DNA of 64,000 nucleotides from JBHICC01 sp046759385 (GCA_046759385.1 JBHICC010000003.1:16553-80552), one strand, 5' to 3'; numbered from the stretch's first letter, positions 53,654 through 62,782 are shown. Notes: generated by a model not told the origin, from the letters alone. Program-made: numbers and translations.

Positions 53654-56182
53654 CTACACTTTGTTCACCTCAACGACGGTGTCCATCCACCGCTGTTGAC
53701 CGTTCACTGGATCCGGTTTGTTGGGGATCAGCCAGTTCGGATGGGCGCCATTATCTTTCCACCACTTGAGCTTGAGGTCACGATCGGAGCCCTCACCCAT
53801 TGGCGACTTGTTGCCAGAAGCATAACGCCCATACTCCCAGTGTCCACAGTGAAACGAGATGGCAACGACACCGGGGAACACAGCCGGTGTGACCCGTGCC
53901 TTGGTTTCGATCCCGCCGATCTCGGAGCGCACGCGGATGACATCCCCGTCCTTGATCCCGAGCCGCTCCGCGCTCTGCGGATTTAGCCAGGCCGGATTCT
54001 CGTGATAGATCTCAGTCAGCCACTTGCAGTTCTGCGTGCGCGAGTGGGTTTGCACATTGACCTTGAACGTCGTGAGAATCAATTGATTTGATCTCATATC
54101 CTTATGCTCGGGTACAGCGGTATAGGTCGGCAAGGCTGGCAGGCCCTTCTCCTTCATGAGATCGGAATAGAGCTCGAAGAAACCGGACTTGTTCACCTTG
54201 TCAGGCTTGTAGCCGGTATAGACGCTGTCACCGATTTTCTGACCGACGTAACCTTTGTACGCATTCTTCGTGTGCATGTAGCCCGTGGCACGTGCCTCGT
54301 CCTCGCTCTTGGCCTTGGACTTCTTCCAGTTCCAGTAAACACCAGTCGCTGCATCGTAGATCACGCCGTCCTTGCCTACGGCAGACGCTGCCATTTGCTT
54401 CTTGTAGCCGTAGTATTTGGGCTTCACCTTCGGGTCGTGCCACACGCCATGCGCTTTCATGTACTCGAAACCGCCGGCTTCCTTGACCCCGGGTGTCTTC
54501 TCGCACGATTTCTTGACGAACTCCTCCTTCGACTTGACGCCAAGCGGAAAACCCATACGCTCGGCGAGCTCGCAACACACATCGCCGAAGTCACGCACCT
54601 CGCCGAGCGGCGTCACCACCGGCTGCCGCAAGTAGTACTCGGGAACTTGCTTGGGCGAGACCATGTCCTCCCAGTCCCAACGCTCAAGATAGGTCGCGTC
54701 GGGGAGAATGAGATCCGCCAGTGCCGCCGACTCGTCATAAGACGTCGTGACGGCAACCGTGTAGGGGATCAGGCTCTCATCCTTCAGGATTTCGATGTTC
54801 TCCTGGCAGTTCCCATTCGAGTACACCGGCTGATAGCAGTACCACATGTACACGTCGGGCCGGCCCGCACTGCCGTCTTTGATCATCTTGAGCACCTGAT
54901 GACTGACATGGTGCGTCGGCAACGCCGCTTGTCCCGGAAAGCCGTCGATGATCTTAAGCTTCTTCGCCTTGGGCTTGTGCTTTGGTCCCTTTGGGTACTT
55001 CCATTTCGCGCCCACGCCCTGGCAGCGGCCTCCAGGATTGTCGACGTTGCCCGTGATGGCAGCAAGCATCTGGATCGCTCGCTCGCTATCATTGCCGTTA
55101 TAGTGCGCGACGGCACCGCGGTAGCTGATGACAACGGCGGGCTTGGCCGTGGCGAACCCGCGCGCGATCGAGCGGATCTTTTCTGCGTTGACGCCGCTCA
55201 CTTTTTCGGCCCACTCGGGCGTGTACTGCGCCAGATGCGACTTCAGCGCCGCGACCTTCTCGCTCACTGATGCGTTGTGATCTCGCGTCGCCTTGCAGAA
55301 CTTTAAGAAGGCCTCGCCCTCACCGCGGTAGAGATCCTCGCTCATGATGACATGGCACATAGCAAGAGCGACTGCCCCATCCGTGCCAGGTTTCACCGGT
55401 ATCCACTCATTCGACTTCGCCGCGGTATTGGACAACCGCACGTCGAAAGTGACCATCTTGACCCGGTTGTCGACTAACGCCCGCACTAATCTATGTGCTA
55501 CAGAGGTATGATTGGTATGAGCCTCCAAACAGTTGCTCCCGAAGTTCAAGATGTATCGGGTATTGTCGAAATCCCAGTTATCGTAGTGCTTACCCCAAGT
55601 GAGCTCCTGCGCCGTCCATTTGCCCCCCTCGCAGATGCTCGTGTGGTTACCGATGGTCTTAGTACCATAAGCCCCGAGGAACGCGCTCTTGATGAGCTTG
55701 CTGGAGCTGGCCTTCATGCGGCCGTAGTGGAACATGAACTTCTCGGGATGGCCTTCATCACGCAGCTTCTGCAGCCGCCCGGCTACCTCAGTAAGCGCTT
55801 GATCCCAAGAGATCCGCGTCCATTTGCCCTCGCCGCGCTTGCCGACGCGCTTCATCGGATAAAGCACCCGGTCCGGATCATAGACCTGATTGATGCCGGC
55901 ATTGCCTCTCGAGCAGATGAACCCCTCGGTCCTGATGGAGTTGGGCTGGCCGCTTATCTTTACAAGCCTTCCGCCTTCGACATAACCGATCGCCGGACAG
56001 CGGGAAACGCATTGCCAACACGCGGTTGGCACGGCCTTACGCTCTGCGCCCGTGCGCGGTGAGAAGTCCTTGCCCCCTTTCAGCATCGACTTGGCGTTGG
56101 CAGCAGTGAGGGCCACGCCGCCGGTTGCGGCCACCGTGGCCGAGGCGGCTCCAAGCTTCAAGAATTCTCGACGCGTTGTCAT
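53654..56182 (-). CDS. Tat-exported molybdopterin oxidoreductase catalytic subunit (TtrA/PsrA/PhsA-like)
   Basis: An 842-residue DMSO-reductase-superfamily catalytic subunit. Residues 1-32 are a Tat signal (TTRREFLK), so it acts in the periplasm. A [4Fe-4S] site is C55-x2-C58-x3-C62-x27-C90. C184 (NHTSICEGGKW) is the likely Mo ligand, as in Cys-ligated polysulfide, thiosulfate, tetrathionate and arsenic enzymes. Before it lies HYGRMKASS, a motif that does not match what I recall for ArrA or ArxA. The B-C-A gene order matches tetrathionate (ttrBCA) and selenate (srdBCA) reductases, but this protein is shorter than Salmonella TtrA. Direction and substrate stay open. GGAGGA precedes the ATG. Confidence 0.88.
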   Translation of the reverse strand: MTTRREFLKLGAASATVAATGGVALTAANAKSMLKGGKDFSPRTGAERKAVPTACWQCVSRCPAIGYVEGGRLVKISGQPNSIRTEGFICSRGNAGINQVYDPDRVLYPMKRVGKRGEGKWTRISWDQALTEVAGRLQKLRDEGHPEKFMFHYGRMKASSSKLIKSAFLGAYGTKTIGNHTSICEGGKWTAQELTWGKHYDNWDFDNTRYILNFGSNCLEAHTNHTSVAHRLVRALVDNRVKMVTFDVRLSNTAAKSNEWIPVKPGTDGAVALAMCHVIMSEDLYRGEGEAFLKFCKATRDHNASVSEKVAALKSHLAQYTPEWAEKVSGVNAEKIRSIARGFATAKPAVVISYRGAVAHYNGNDSERAIQMLAAITGNVDNPGGRCQGVGAKWKYPKGPKHKPKAKKLKIIDGFPGQAALPTHHVSHQVLKMIKDGSAGRPDVYMWYCYQPVYSNGNCQENIEILKDESLIPYTVAVTTSYDESAALADLILPDATYLERWDWEDMVSPKQVPEYYLRQPVVTPLGEVRDFGDVCCELAERMGFPLGVKSKEEFVKKSCEKTPGVKEAGGFEYMKAHGVWHDPKVKPKYYGYKKQMAASAVGKDGVIYDAATGVYWNWKKSKAKSEDEARATGYMHTKNAYKGYVGQKIGDSVYTGYKPDKVNKSGFFELYSDLMKEKGLPALPTYTAVPEHKDMRSNQLILTTFKVNVQTHSRTQNCKWLTEIYHENPAWLNPQSAERLGIKDGDVIRVRSEIGGIETKARVTPAVFPGVVAISFHCGHWEYGRYASGNKSPMGEGSDRDLKLKWWKDNGAHPNWLIPNKPDPVNGQQRWMDTVVEVNKV

Positions 56183-56194
56183 CTTGTCCTCCTT

Positions 56195-57157
56195 TCAGAT
56201 CCCGACGGGACCCGTGATCTGCCCGGCTACCACGACCACATAGCGGAGCAAGAACCCGCCCGTGAGCACGATGACCGGCACGGCAATCTCGACGCCCCTA
56301 GGTAGGGTGAAGGCCTGCTGGTAGAGCAGCTTCGGGATCACGTAGAACAGCTCGATCAGAACCGGCACCAACAGCCCCACCACCACGAAGCCGATCCAAA
56401 AAAGCGGTGCCATACTGCCACCGGGGAGTACCACGGCGACGGCATCCCTGACGTTACCCACGGTCAGATGCGCGAACATCAGGAACAAGAACACGACCAA
56501 CAACTCGAACCCGATGAGCAACACATCGGAAGCCGTCAACAGGTAGGCACTGTCGTTGTAGGCGCTGGCCGCCGCCTCGGTCTCTTGCCTTTGCGTTAGC
56601 GCCCGCACCAGTAGCAGCACCGCCACCCCCGTCGACAGCGCCGAAAGCAAGAATAACATTGCGATGATGGGCGAGTTCCAGAATGGCCGCGATGGCATGG
56701 CACCGAGCAGAACGCCCGTGTAGACCGCAACACCGATGCCCAGCGGCACATTGATCCAGGCCAACGCCTTTCTCAGCTTGTCGTGCTCGTCACCCGGTGC
56801 CGCGTCGGGGCGCATAAACGTGTACGCGTAAGCGAGGCTCGTTAAGATAAAGACCGTTAACAGCCACGTCCCGATAGACATCGGGGACAGGGTGATGGTC
56901 TTGTACAGATTGAGCCACTTGAACCAGTCTCCTGCCTGAAACGAGCCCAGCTCGAAGACGAGCAACCCGCAACCGATCATTACCGGTAACGGCGCGATAA
57001 AGGCGCCGTAACGCCCGACCGAGAAATGGCTGCCGCCAAACGCACCGCCACCGCCGCGCAGAAACACGGACGCACTGACGGTTAGCGCACCGGCGCCGAC
57101 TCCTGCGAGGAACAAGTAGAGAATAACGGGGAAACCCCAGTACAGTTCGTGCGACAT
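56195..57157 (-). CDS. NrfD/PsrC-type membrane subunit
   Basis: A 320-residue inner-membrane protein with about eight to nine helices. The opening WGFPVILYLFLAGVGAGAL and LGAMPSRPFWNSPIIAMLFLLSALSTG are typical of NrfD/PsrC quinone-binding subunits. It would anchor the periplasmic Fe-S and molybdenum subunits and exchange electrons with the quinone pool. AAGGAGGTAGCC gives a strong ribosome site. It is two bases after the Fe-S gene and 12 before the catalytic gene, a tightly coupled set. Confidence 0.92.
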   Translation of the reverse strand: MSHELYWGFPVILYLFLAGVGAGALTVSASVFLRGGGGAFGGSHFSVGRYGAFIAPLPVMIGCGLLVFELGSFQAGDWFKWLNLYKTITLSPMSIGTWLLTVFILTSLAYAYTFMRPDAAPGDEHDKLRKALAWINVPLGIGVAVYTGVLLGAMPSRPFWNSPIIAMLFLLSALSTGVAVLLLVRALTQRQETEAAASAYNDSAYLLTASDVLLIGFELLVVFLFLMFAHLTVGNVRDAVAVVLPGGSMAPLFWIGFVVVGLLVPVLIELFYVIPKLLYQQAFTLPRGVEIAVPVIVLTGGFLLRYVVVVAGQITGPVGI

Positions 57158-57159
57158 GG

Positions 57160-57945
57160 CTACCTCCTTTCCTTTTCCCGCCGGTGTGTGGTCACGCGGA
57201 TATACTCATCGTGGGCACGAGCGGTGTGTTCATCGGCATGGTCCAGGCCGATATAGAACACATTCGGTTGTGTACCCTGCCCGGGGCGCAGCACCTGCAC
57301 CGGGTTGGAAGCGACCAGCCTGGAGATCTCACTGTTAGGATCATTCAGGTCACCAAAGATGCGTGCCCGGCCAATGCAGGTCTCGACACAGGCCGGGACC
57401 AGGCCGCGGGACACTCGGTGCAGGCAGAAGTCACACTTCTCGACTGTGCCGGTGACCGGATTGGGAAACCGCGCCTCATAGGGGCAGGCCTGAACACAGT
57501 ACTTGCAGCCGATGCAGATGTTCGGATCAACCACGACGACGCCGTCTTCTTTTCGCTTCCACGTCGCGCCGGTGGGGCACACGTCAACACAGGGTGGATA
57601 GGTGCATTGGTTACACAAGCGCGGAACAAAGCTTCGGTTTACATTCGGGTAGGTGCCTTTTTCCACGTACTCTACCCAAGAACGGTTAACGCCCAACGGC
57701 ACGCCAAACTCGGCTTTGCAGGCGACGGTGCAAGCATGGCAGCCGATACATCGCCGCGTGTCGATCACCATCCCGTAGCGGACCGTGGATTTGACGGTCA
57801 AAGCGGGTGTCTTGGTGGGGAAGGTGGTCGCGAACGTGGCCGCGGCCGTGCCCGCGCCGAGTCCCTTCATAAAGTCCCTGCGACTGAGCTTGCCGTTCCT
57901 TCTGGTACCGCGAGTCACCTTCTCGGTGTTTGTTTGCTTACGCAT
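57160..57945 (-). CDS. Four-cluster [4Fe-4S] electron-transfer subunit with Tat signal (TtrB-like)
   Basis: A 261-residue Fe-S subunit with an N-terminal Tat-type signal (SRRDFMKGLGAGTAAATFATT), followed by 16 Cys in four groups: CIGCHACTVAC, CNQCTYPPCVDVCP, CIGCKYCVQACP and CDFCLHRV...CVETC. It passes electrons between the membrane subunit and the molybdenum subunit. A Tat signal on the Fe-S subunit and the ending PNVFYIGLDHAD resemble TtrB. ATG 57945 is chosen for its AGGAGG at six bases. It is first in the operon and has a perfect FNR site upstream. Confidence 0.9.
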   Translation of the reverse strand: MRKQTNTEKVTRGTRRNGKLSRRDFMKGLGAGTAAATFATTFPTKTPALTVKSTVRYGMVIDTRRCIGCHACTVACKAEFGVPLGVNRSWVEYVEKGTYPNVNRSFVPRLCNQCTYPPCVDVCPTGATWKRKEDGVVVVDPNICIGCKYCVQACPYEARFPNPVTGTVEKCDFCLHRVSRGLVPACVETCIGRARIFGDLNDPNSEISRLVASNPVQVLRPGQGTQPNVFYIGLDHADEHTARAHDEYIRVTTHRREKERR

Positions 57946-58363
57946 CGCCGCCTCCTGTCGCAAGAGCAATGGTAATATATTGTTTGTAAGCTTATAGGCA
58001 CGGCAAGCGCGGTTCTTTGATTTGCGTCATATTTAAGGGCCGACACGGCTTTTTTTGAAGAACAAGATCAAATTAATTTGATACGGATCAAATCACCCCC
58101 CATGGCAACCTGGATAACTTGGCGGTTAACCACGCGCGCGTACCCGGATACTTCAGTGCGACGGGGCTAGGCCGGCGTGGACGCGGCCGGCCCATTCGAC
58201 CCCACTCTGATCTACATCAAACCCCACTCCGTATCGCGACCCTATACTGGGCAACGCTGCCACCGGGAGGCGCGCGTCGTGAAACGTCCTAGATCGCCTT
58301 GGCTATAGAGGAGCAGACTATTCTCGGTCTTGTTTACGAAAGTACTAAGGGGGATTCGGCGCG
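57946..58363. other. Upstream region of the molybdoenzyme operon
   Basis: It holds the FNR-type site at 58067-58092 and, further off, a GGCCGGC/GCCGGCC hairpin (58170-58176 and 58186-58192) without a T run. I see no gene. Between the site and the Fe-S gene start are about 130 bases with no good -10 at the usual class II distance, so the exact promoter is unclear. Confidence 0.5.
58067..58092. promoter_or_regulatory. FNR/ANR box overlapped by a second perfect palindrome
   Basis: TTGATACGGATCAA (58078-58091) matches the FNR consensus TTGAT-N4-ATCAA at all ten fixed bases, and the symmetry extends one base each side. Directly overlapping is ATCAAATTAATTTGAT (58067-58082), a perfect 16-base palindrome that shares the TTGAT half. 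Three half-sites thus lie in 25 bases. The sites are about 135 bases upstream of the Fe-S subunit start. Confidence 0.85.
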
Positions 58364-58645
58364 GTGGACGCACGCTTTGCGCGCCGCGCATACTCTGGCC
58401 GAGGGGCGGTTTTGGGAGCTCACATATTCGGCCAACCGGTCGCGGTCCTGGAGTCTTGGTTGGGGGGCACGGTCATCACCCGACTCCTACCGTTGGCTAC
58501 CGACCACCATGCTGACCTCGCGATCTTCCGCGATCCCAATCCCGTGCAAGACAGCGGCTTGTTTGAATTCCTCGAGGACTACACGGAACGGCACCGAGAA
58601 TATCTGCAAGAAGCCGACCGGCTCGCAGACCGGCGTACCGCTTAA
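58364..58645 (+). CDS. Hypothetical protein, 93 residues
   Basis: An open frame with protein-like composition: AVLGAHIFGQPVAVLESWLGG, LATDHHADLAIFRDP and LFEFLEDYTERHREYLQEADRL. The later half looks like an amphipathic helix. GTG start with AAGGGGG about ten bases before it. I do not recognise a family. It may be a real small gene facing away from the molybdoenzyme operon and sharing its FNR region, or the tail of a decayed gene. The frame just upstream is closed by a TAA. Confidence 0.35.
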   Translation: MDARFARRAYSGRGAVLGAHIFGQPVAVLESWLGGTVITRLLPLATDHHADLAIFRDPNPVQDSGLFEFLEDYTERHREYLQEADRLADRRTA

Positions 58646-58670
58646 CCTTAAAGGGGTCTCGACAGTTTCG

Positions 58671-60062
58671 CTAGATAACCTTCGAAAACTTTCCAGCGCG
58701 ACTCTTATCTCTCAAGTACTTGTCGAAAACCATGCAGATGTTGCGTATGAGTAAGCGCCCCGCCGGCAAAACGACCAAGGTGCCGCCCTTCAGCGCCAGC
58801 AAACCGTCGATCAACATCCCTTCTAGTCGTGGCCGCTCGAAGGCGAAATAACTATTAAAATCGATGCCCCACCGTTGTTCCAGTGCATGGGTATCAAGCG
58901 AGAAATGACAGATTAGCTCGCCGATGATCTCCTGGCGCAGGCGATCATCTGGGCTGAGCTGTACACCGCGCTGGATCGCCAGGTGTCCGGCATCGAGGCG
59001 TCGCTGATATTCATCTAGGTCGTGGATATTCTGCGCGTACGCGTCGCCCACGGTGCCGATCGCGGTGATTCCCATCCCCACGAGATCACAATCGCCGTGG
59101 GTGGAATAACCCTGAAAGTTTCGACAAAGCGTGCCGTTGCGCTGGGCAGACGCGAGCTCGTCATCCGGCCGCGCGAAGTGATCCATGCCGATGTAGACAT
59201 ACCCTGCGCTTGTTAACTTCTCGATCGTGTGCTGTAAGATTTCCAACTTCTCGGCCGCAGACGGTAGATCGGCCTCCCTGATCTGGCGCTGGGTCTTGAA
59301 GCGTTCCGGCAAATGCGCGTAATTGAAGACGGACAACCGATCGGGACCCGCCATTATGACTGTATCCAATGTTTGATCGAAGCTTTCGACAGTTTGCAAA
59401 GGCAGCCCATACATCAAGTCAAGGTTGATCGATTTGAATCCCTCGCGGCGGGCAGCTTCCATGGCAGTTACGGTCTCCTCCTGCGTCTGAACGCGATTGA
59501 CCGCGAGCTGCACCTGCGGGTTGAAGTCTTGCGCACCGATGCTCACTCGGTTAAAGCCAAGATCCCTTAAGAGCGCGATCGTGACCTCACCAATGCCGCG
59601 CGGGTCAATTTCAATTGAATACTCGGCCGCATCGTCATCGCGTAAGGTGAAGGGGCGCCTGATCGCAGTCATCAGGTCGCGGAGCTGCCCATGATTGAGA
59701 AAGGTTGGCGTTCCCCCGCCCCAATGGAGCTGGTCGACCTGACGGTCTTTATCAAACAGACTTGCTTGAAGGGCAATTTCGCGTTTCAGCTGCACTAGAT
59801 AAGCCGCCGCGCGCGCCCGGTTTTTCGTCACAACCTTATTACACGCGCAGTAATAACAGACCGTGGCACAGAACGGGATGTGCACATAAAGCGAAAGCGG
59901 ACGTGGTATCGGGTCGTCGTTCGTCGCTCGCGCGTGGATGCGATAGTCGTCCTCCCCAAAGCCTTCGTGGAACTGTACGGCGGTCGGGTACGAGGTATAA
60001 CGCGGCCCCGCCGTATCGTATTTCTGAATCAATTGGCGATCAAAATGAACTGTTTGGTACAA
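58671..60062 (-). CDS. hemN: Oxygen-independent coproporphyrinogen III oxidase
   Basis: Radical SAM enzyme that makes protoporphyrinogen IX for heme without oxygen. The 463 residues start QLIQKYDTAGPRYTSYPTAVQF and have the cluster motif CATVCYYCACN (C-x3-C-x2-C-x-C), LHWGGGTPTFL, EIDPRG, and RVSIGAQDFNP. This is true HemN, not HemW, judged by CYYCACN and the complete C-terminal domain. The start is a TTG at 60062; no nearby ATG fits. An FNR/ANR-type site lies 116 bases upstream, consistent with anaerobic induction, and the cytochromes coded nearby need heme. Confidence 0.95.
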   Translation of the reverse strand: MYQTVHFDRQLIQKYDTAGPRYTSYPTAVQFHEGFGEDDYRIHARATNDDPIPRPLSLYVHIPFCATVCYYCACNKVVTKNRARAAAYLVQLKREIALQASLFDKDRQVDQLHWGGGTPTFLNHGQLRDLMTAIRRPFTLRDDDAAEYSIEIDPRGIGEVTIALLRDLGFNRVSIGAQDFNPQVQLAVNRVQTQEETVTAMEAARREGFKSINLDLMYGLPLQTVESFDQTLDTVIMAGPDRLSVFNYAHLPERFKTQRQIREADLPSAAEKLEILQHTIEKLTSAGYVYIGMDHFARPDDELASAQRNGTLCRNFQGYSTHGDCDLVGMGITAIGTVGDAYAQNIHDLDEYQRRLDAGHLAIQRGVQLSPDDRLRQEIIGELICHFSLDTHALEQRWGIDFNSYFAFERPRLEGMLIDGLLALKGGTLVVLPAGRLLIRNICMVFDKYLRDKSRAGKFSKVI

Positions 60063-60177
60063 AGCTTACCCCAGCCTCGCCGCTCGACCACTCTATCCTG
60101 TGCTGACGAATCGAGGCCGCCATTCTGCGGCCCTTTTCGGCGGGTCCCTATGGAACTACAGAGGAGCAGCGCTTTCC

Positions 60178-60191
60178 TTGACGTGGATCAA
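60178..60191. promoter_or_regulatory. FNR/ANR-type site upstream of hemN
   Basis: TTGACGTGGATCAA matches TTGAT-N4-ATCAA at 9 of 10 fixed bases. It lies between hemN and the first fnr gene, on the hemN side. Regulation of hemN by ANR is established in Pseudomonas, so this is a likely true site. Confidence 0.7.
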
Positions 60192-60225
60192 GATTCCGGA
60201 AACTCGGCGATTCCGGCAGGGGCGC

Positions 60226-60978
60226 CTAGGATACGCGAGATGAAGGCGAACAACACGCGCCAGCCAGTGCGGCTAGGCCACCGCGATCGAGGATCTGGAT
60301 GTGGCGGCGTTCGACAGCAATCAGCCCATCATGCTGAAACTGCGAGAACGTGCGACTGACCGTTTCCAAGGTCAGGCCGAGGTAGTTGGCGATGTCTTGG
60401 CGTGCCATGCCCAGGTAAAACTCGTGATTGGACAAGCCCCTTTGACCAAAACGTTCGGACAGATTCAGCAAGAAGGCGGCCAGACGTTCCTGCGCGTTCA
60501 TCTGGCTTAACAATAAGAGCATTTCGTGCTCGCGCACGATCTCTTGGCCCATCAACCGCTGCAGCTGCCAACTAAGGCTGGGCAGATGCTCGGCCAGGTT
60601 CTGCAAGCGATCCACTGGCAGCTGGCAGATGCTGGAGGTATCAAGCGCACTTGCCGTACATTGATGTTGGCCCGTTCCTATGCCGTCGAACCCGAGGAGT
60701 TCGCCCGGCAGATGAAACCCGAACACCTTCTCTTGGCCGTCCGGGCTAATCGTGAACGATTTCATAGTCCCTGAGCGCAGCGCATAGAGTGCTTTCATGG
60801 TGTCACCCGTTCGGAACAGGTAGTCGCCACGGCGTAACGGGCTGGCACGCCGGATCAGGGTATCGAGTTTGTCCACGTCCGCACCGTCCAAACCAGCGGG
60901 CAGACACAACGATGACAGGCGACAGTTCTGACATGCGACCTGAATCGCCGGAAAGTCAATGATTTTTTTATTCTCCAC
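60226..60978 (-). CDS. fnr: FNR-type oxygen-sensing regulator, copy 1
   Basis: A 250-residue Crp/FNR regulator. Cluster cysteines are C16-x2-C19-x5-C25 (VACQNCRLSSLC) plus a central Cys in HQCTASAL, the E. coli FNR arrangement for an O2-sensitive [4Fe-4S] cluster. The cyclic-nucleotide-binding-like fold is followed by a helix-turn-helix ARQDIANYLGLTLETVSRTF; E-x-x-S-R is the FNR box-reading pattern. It lies two bases after a second fnr gene on the same strand and precedes hemN. The ending GACCSPSSRVS carries extra Cys. Confidence 0.93.
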   Translation of the reverse strand: MENKKIIDFPAIQVACQNCRLSSLCLPAGLDGADVDKLDTLIRRASPLRRGDYLFRTGDTMKALYALRSGTMKSFTISPDGQEKVFGFHLPGELLGFDGIGTGQHQCTASALDTSSICQLPVDRLQNLAEHLPSLSWQLQRLMGQEIVREHEMLLLLSQMNAQERLAAFLLNLSERFGQRGLSNHEFYLGMARQDIANYLGLTLETVSRTFSQFQHDGLIAVERRHIQILDRGGLAALAGACCSPSSRVS

Positions 60979-60980
60979 AG

Positions 60981-61736
60981 TCAGGATTCACGCGACGCCG
61001 ATTCGTTTGCGCTAGAACTTGTTACCGCCCGTAAACCGTTGCGATCTTCAATCTCGACATGCTTGCCCCTAACGCTTATCAACCCTTGCGCTTGAAGATG
61101 GCCGAACGTTCGACTGACCGTTTCCAAGGTAAGCGCAAGATAATTGGCAATGTCTTTCCGAGACATACTTAGATTAAACTCGCGTGCCGACAGGCCTCGC
61201 TTGGCCAGACGATGAGACAAGGTTAGCAGAAACGCGGCCAAACGCTCCAATGCGCTCTTTTTTCCGAGCAGGAGCAAGAGTTCGTGCTCGTCAGCGATTT
61301 CCTGACTCATGAGGCGGTGCAACTGCTCATCCAAACTGGGCAGCTCGCGGCTAAGTTCCTCCAAACGATGAAACGGCAGATCACAAACACTAGCAGTGTC
61401 GAGCGCGGTTGCCGTGCAGCCATGACGTTCGCCGCCGACAGCACCGAGGCCAACGAGCTCACCGGGTAAGTGAAAGCCCATTACCTGCTCGTCGCCGTCG
61501 TCTGTCAGTGCGGAGGTTTTGATTACCCCGCTGCGAACGGCATAAACGGAGTGCACGCGATCGCCCACGCGGAACAAGTGCTCCCCCCGCCGTAATAGCC
61601 GCCGGGCAGTGACTAATTTGTCCAAGCGCGAGACGTCGCTCTGATCGAGGCTCGCCGGAAGACACAAGCGGGCGAGACTGCAATGCTGGCAGTCTACCCG
61701 TACCGGGCGAAATCCGATGATCTTATTGGGCGGCAA
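60981..61736 (-). CDS. FNR-type oxygen-sensing regulator, copy 2
   Basis: A 251-residue paralogue of its neighbour, with the same cysteine spacing (C16, C19, C25 in VDCQHCSLARLC, and a central Cys in RHGCTATAL) and the same recognition helix core (SRKDIANYLALTLETVSRTF). TTG start 61736, with GGGGAG upstream. It is transcribed first and copy 1 follows after two bases. Identical box-reading residues suggest overlapping targets; different surface and tail residues suggest different tuning. It is divergent from the cytochrome lipoprotein gene. Confidence 0.92.
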   Translation of the reverse strand: MPPNKIIGFRPVRVDCQHCSLARLCLPASLDQSDVSRLDKLVTARRLLRRGEHLFRVGDRVHSVYAVRSGVIKTSALTDDGDEQVMGFHLPGELVGLGAVGGERHGCTATALDTASVCDLPFHRLEELSRELPSLDEQLHRLMSQEIADEHELLLLLGKKSALERLAAFLLTLSHRLAKRGLSAREFNLSMSRKDIANYLALTLETVSRTFGHLQAQGLISVRGKHVEIEDRNGLRAVTSSSANESASRES

Positions 61737-61889
61737 GCCGCGGCTCCCCAGGAAATACTTGTGTTTCCTTACTTACAGCACGCGTTCTCCCAGGTCAACC
61801 GAGGCATTGGGGGTACGAGCACTGAGCATTTTCCAGTACAACACGCAAACATCGCGATTCCAACCATCGCCCAGGAAACCACAGAAATT

Positions 61890-61903
61890 TGACCCACCTC
61901 AAA
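61890..61903. promoter_or_regulatory. Weak FNR-type site between fnr copy 2 and the cytochrome lipoprotein gene
   Basis: TTGACCCACCTCAA matches the consensus at 8 of 10 fixed bases. It is about 83 bases before the lipoprotein start and about 155 before fnr copy 2, so it could serve either. It is weaker than the other sites. Confidence 0.4.
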
Positions 61904-61985
61904 GCATTTTTAGGCCAAGCTGTGCTAAATAGGAACCATCCAGCCGCCCGAGATGCATGGGGTTGCGGCTAGAGAGGACCCACGA

Positions 61986-62360
61986 ATGTTGCGGTTCAAG
62001 ACATGTTCGGTCGTGACGGTCGCATTGCTGTCCGGTGTCGTGATTGCCTGTACGCGTCAGGTCAGCTACCAGGCTGATGTCGAACCGATCTTCCAACAAT
62101 ACTGTACCGAATGTCACCTGTCTGAAGGCAAGGGCCACAAGCAAAGCGGCTTCCGGGTTGACAGCTACGAAAACGTCATGAAAGGAACCCGGTTCGGTGA
62201 GGTAATCGTTCCTGGTACGGGTATTACAAGCACACTTTATCTGCTGGTCGCGGGAAAAACACACTCGTCTATCAGAATGCCGCATGGGCAGCGGTCCTTG
62301 TCAAAGAAGGAAATCGAGCTGATCAAGACCTGGATCGACCAGGGCGCGAAAAACAACTAA
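61986..62360 (+). CDS. Monoheme cytochrome c lipoprotein
   Basis: A 124-residue protein with a lipoprotein signal: lipobox VIAC with lipidated Cys22. One heme site CTECH (40-44) follows in YQADVEPIFQQYCTECHLSEG, typical of the PSCyt1/planctomycete-type cytochrome domain, with SSIRMPHGQ supplying a possible Met axial ligand. It would sit on the periplasmic side of a membrane and shuttle electrons. ATG 61986 with GAGAGGA is chosen over an upstream ATG at 61953. The next cytochrome gene starts about 420 bases on. Confidence 0.88.
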   Translation: MLRFKTCSVVTVALLSGVVIACTRQVSYQADVEPIFQQYCTECHLSEGKGHKQSGFRVDSYENVMKGTRFGEVIVPGTGITSTLYLLVAGKTHSSIRMPHGQRSLSKKEIELIKTWIDQGAKNN

Positions 62361-62782
62361 GTGAATATGTGCCGCTTTTGGCGAAGTTCGAACGCCCGGC
62401 CTTTAGACTATCTGCAGGTTCTGTTACGGCGGTGTGGACTATGCGCCGTAGACTACATCGTGGAAGATGATGTCGTGGCCGTGCACGTCGATCTAGCCGG
62501 TCTGGTGCGGCTTCGCGAGGATGCGGGAGAGTTTCGGGCTAGATCGCAAGTCGTGCAGCGATTGCTCTTTCCGGTGTCGTGAGCACGACTTCAGGTCCGA
62601 CGCTATTGGCTGACGCCAAGCTGGTAGCGATTGGCGTGTAGAGAGGGAAGGGATAACTGTCCAGTTAGGCTCCTGGCGCGAGTTCAATGACGACGCCCTG
62701 GGAAAAACCCTTTCGTAAGCTGTGCACCTATTTAGGGCTGCATTGACAGAATTGCAAACACGACCACGAGGGACAAAAGAAT
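62361..62782. other. Gap between two cytochrome genes
   Basis: No supported gene. A GTG right after the preceding stop opens a 73-codon frame whose second half (VEDDVVAVHVDLAGLVRLRED) looks mildly protein-like, but there is no family match. No FNR-type site or clear terminator was found. The last bases carry GAGGGAC as a ribosome site for the next gene. Confidence 0.4.

Noticed and set aside
54104..55270. 388-codon open frame on the plus strand
   Set aside because: It is the antisense shadow of the molybdoenzyme catalytic gene, His/Arg/Leu-rich, with no recognisable domain.
53654..56182. Assignment as arsenate reductase ArrA or arsenite oxidase ArxA, suggested by the arsenosugar genes
   Set aside because: The residues near the Mo ligand do not fit the motifs I know for these enzymes, and the gene order is B-C-A.
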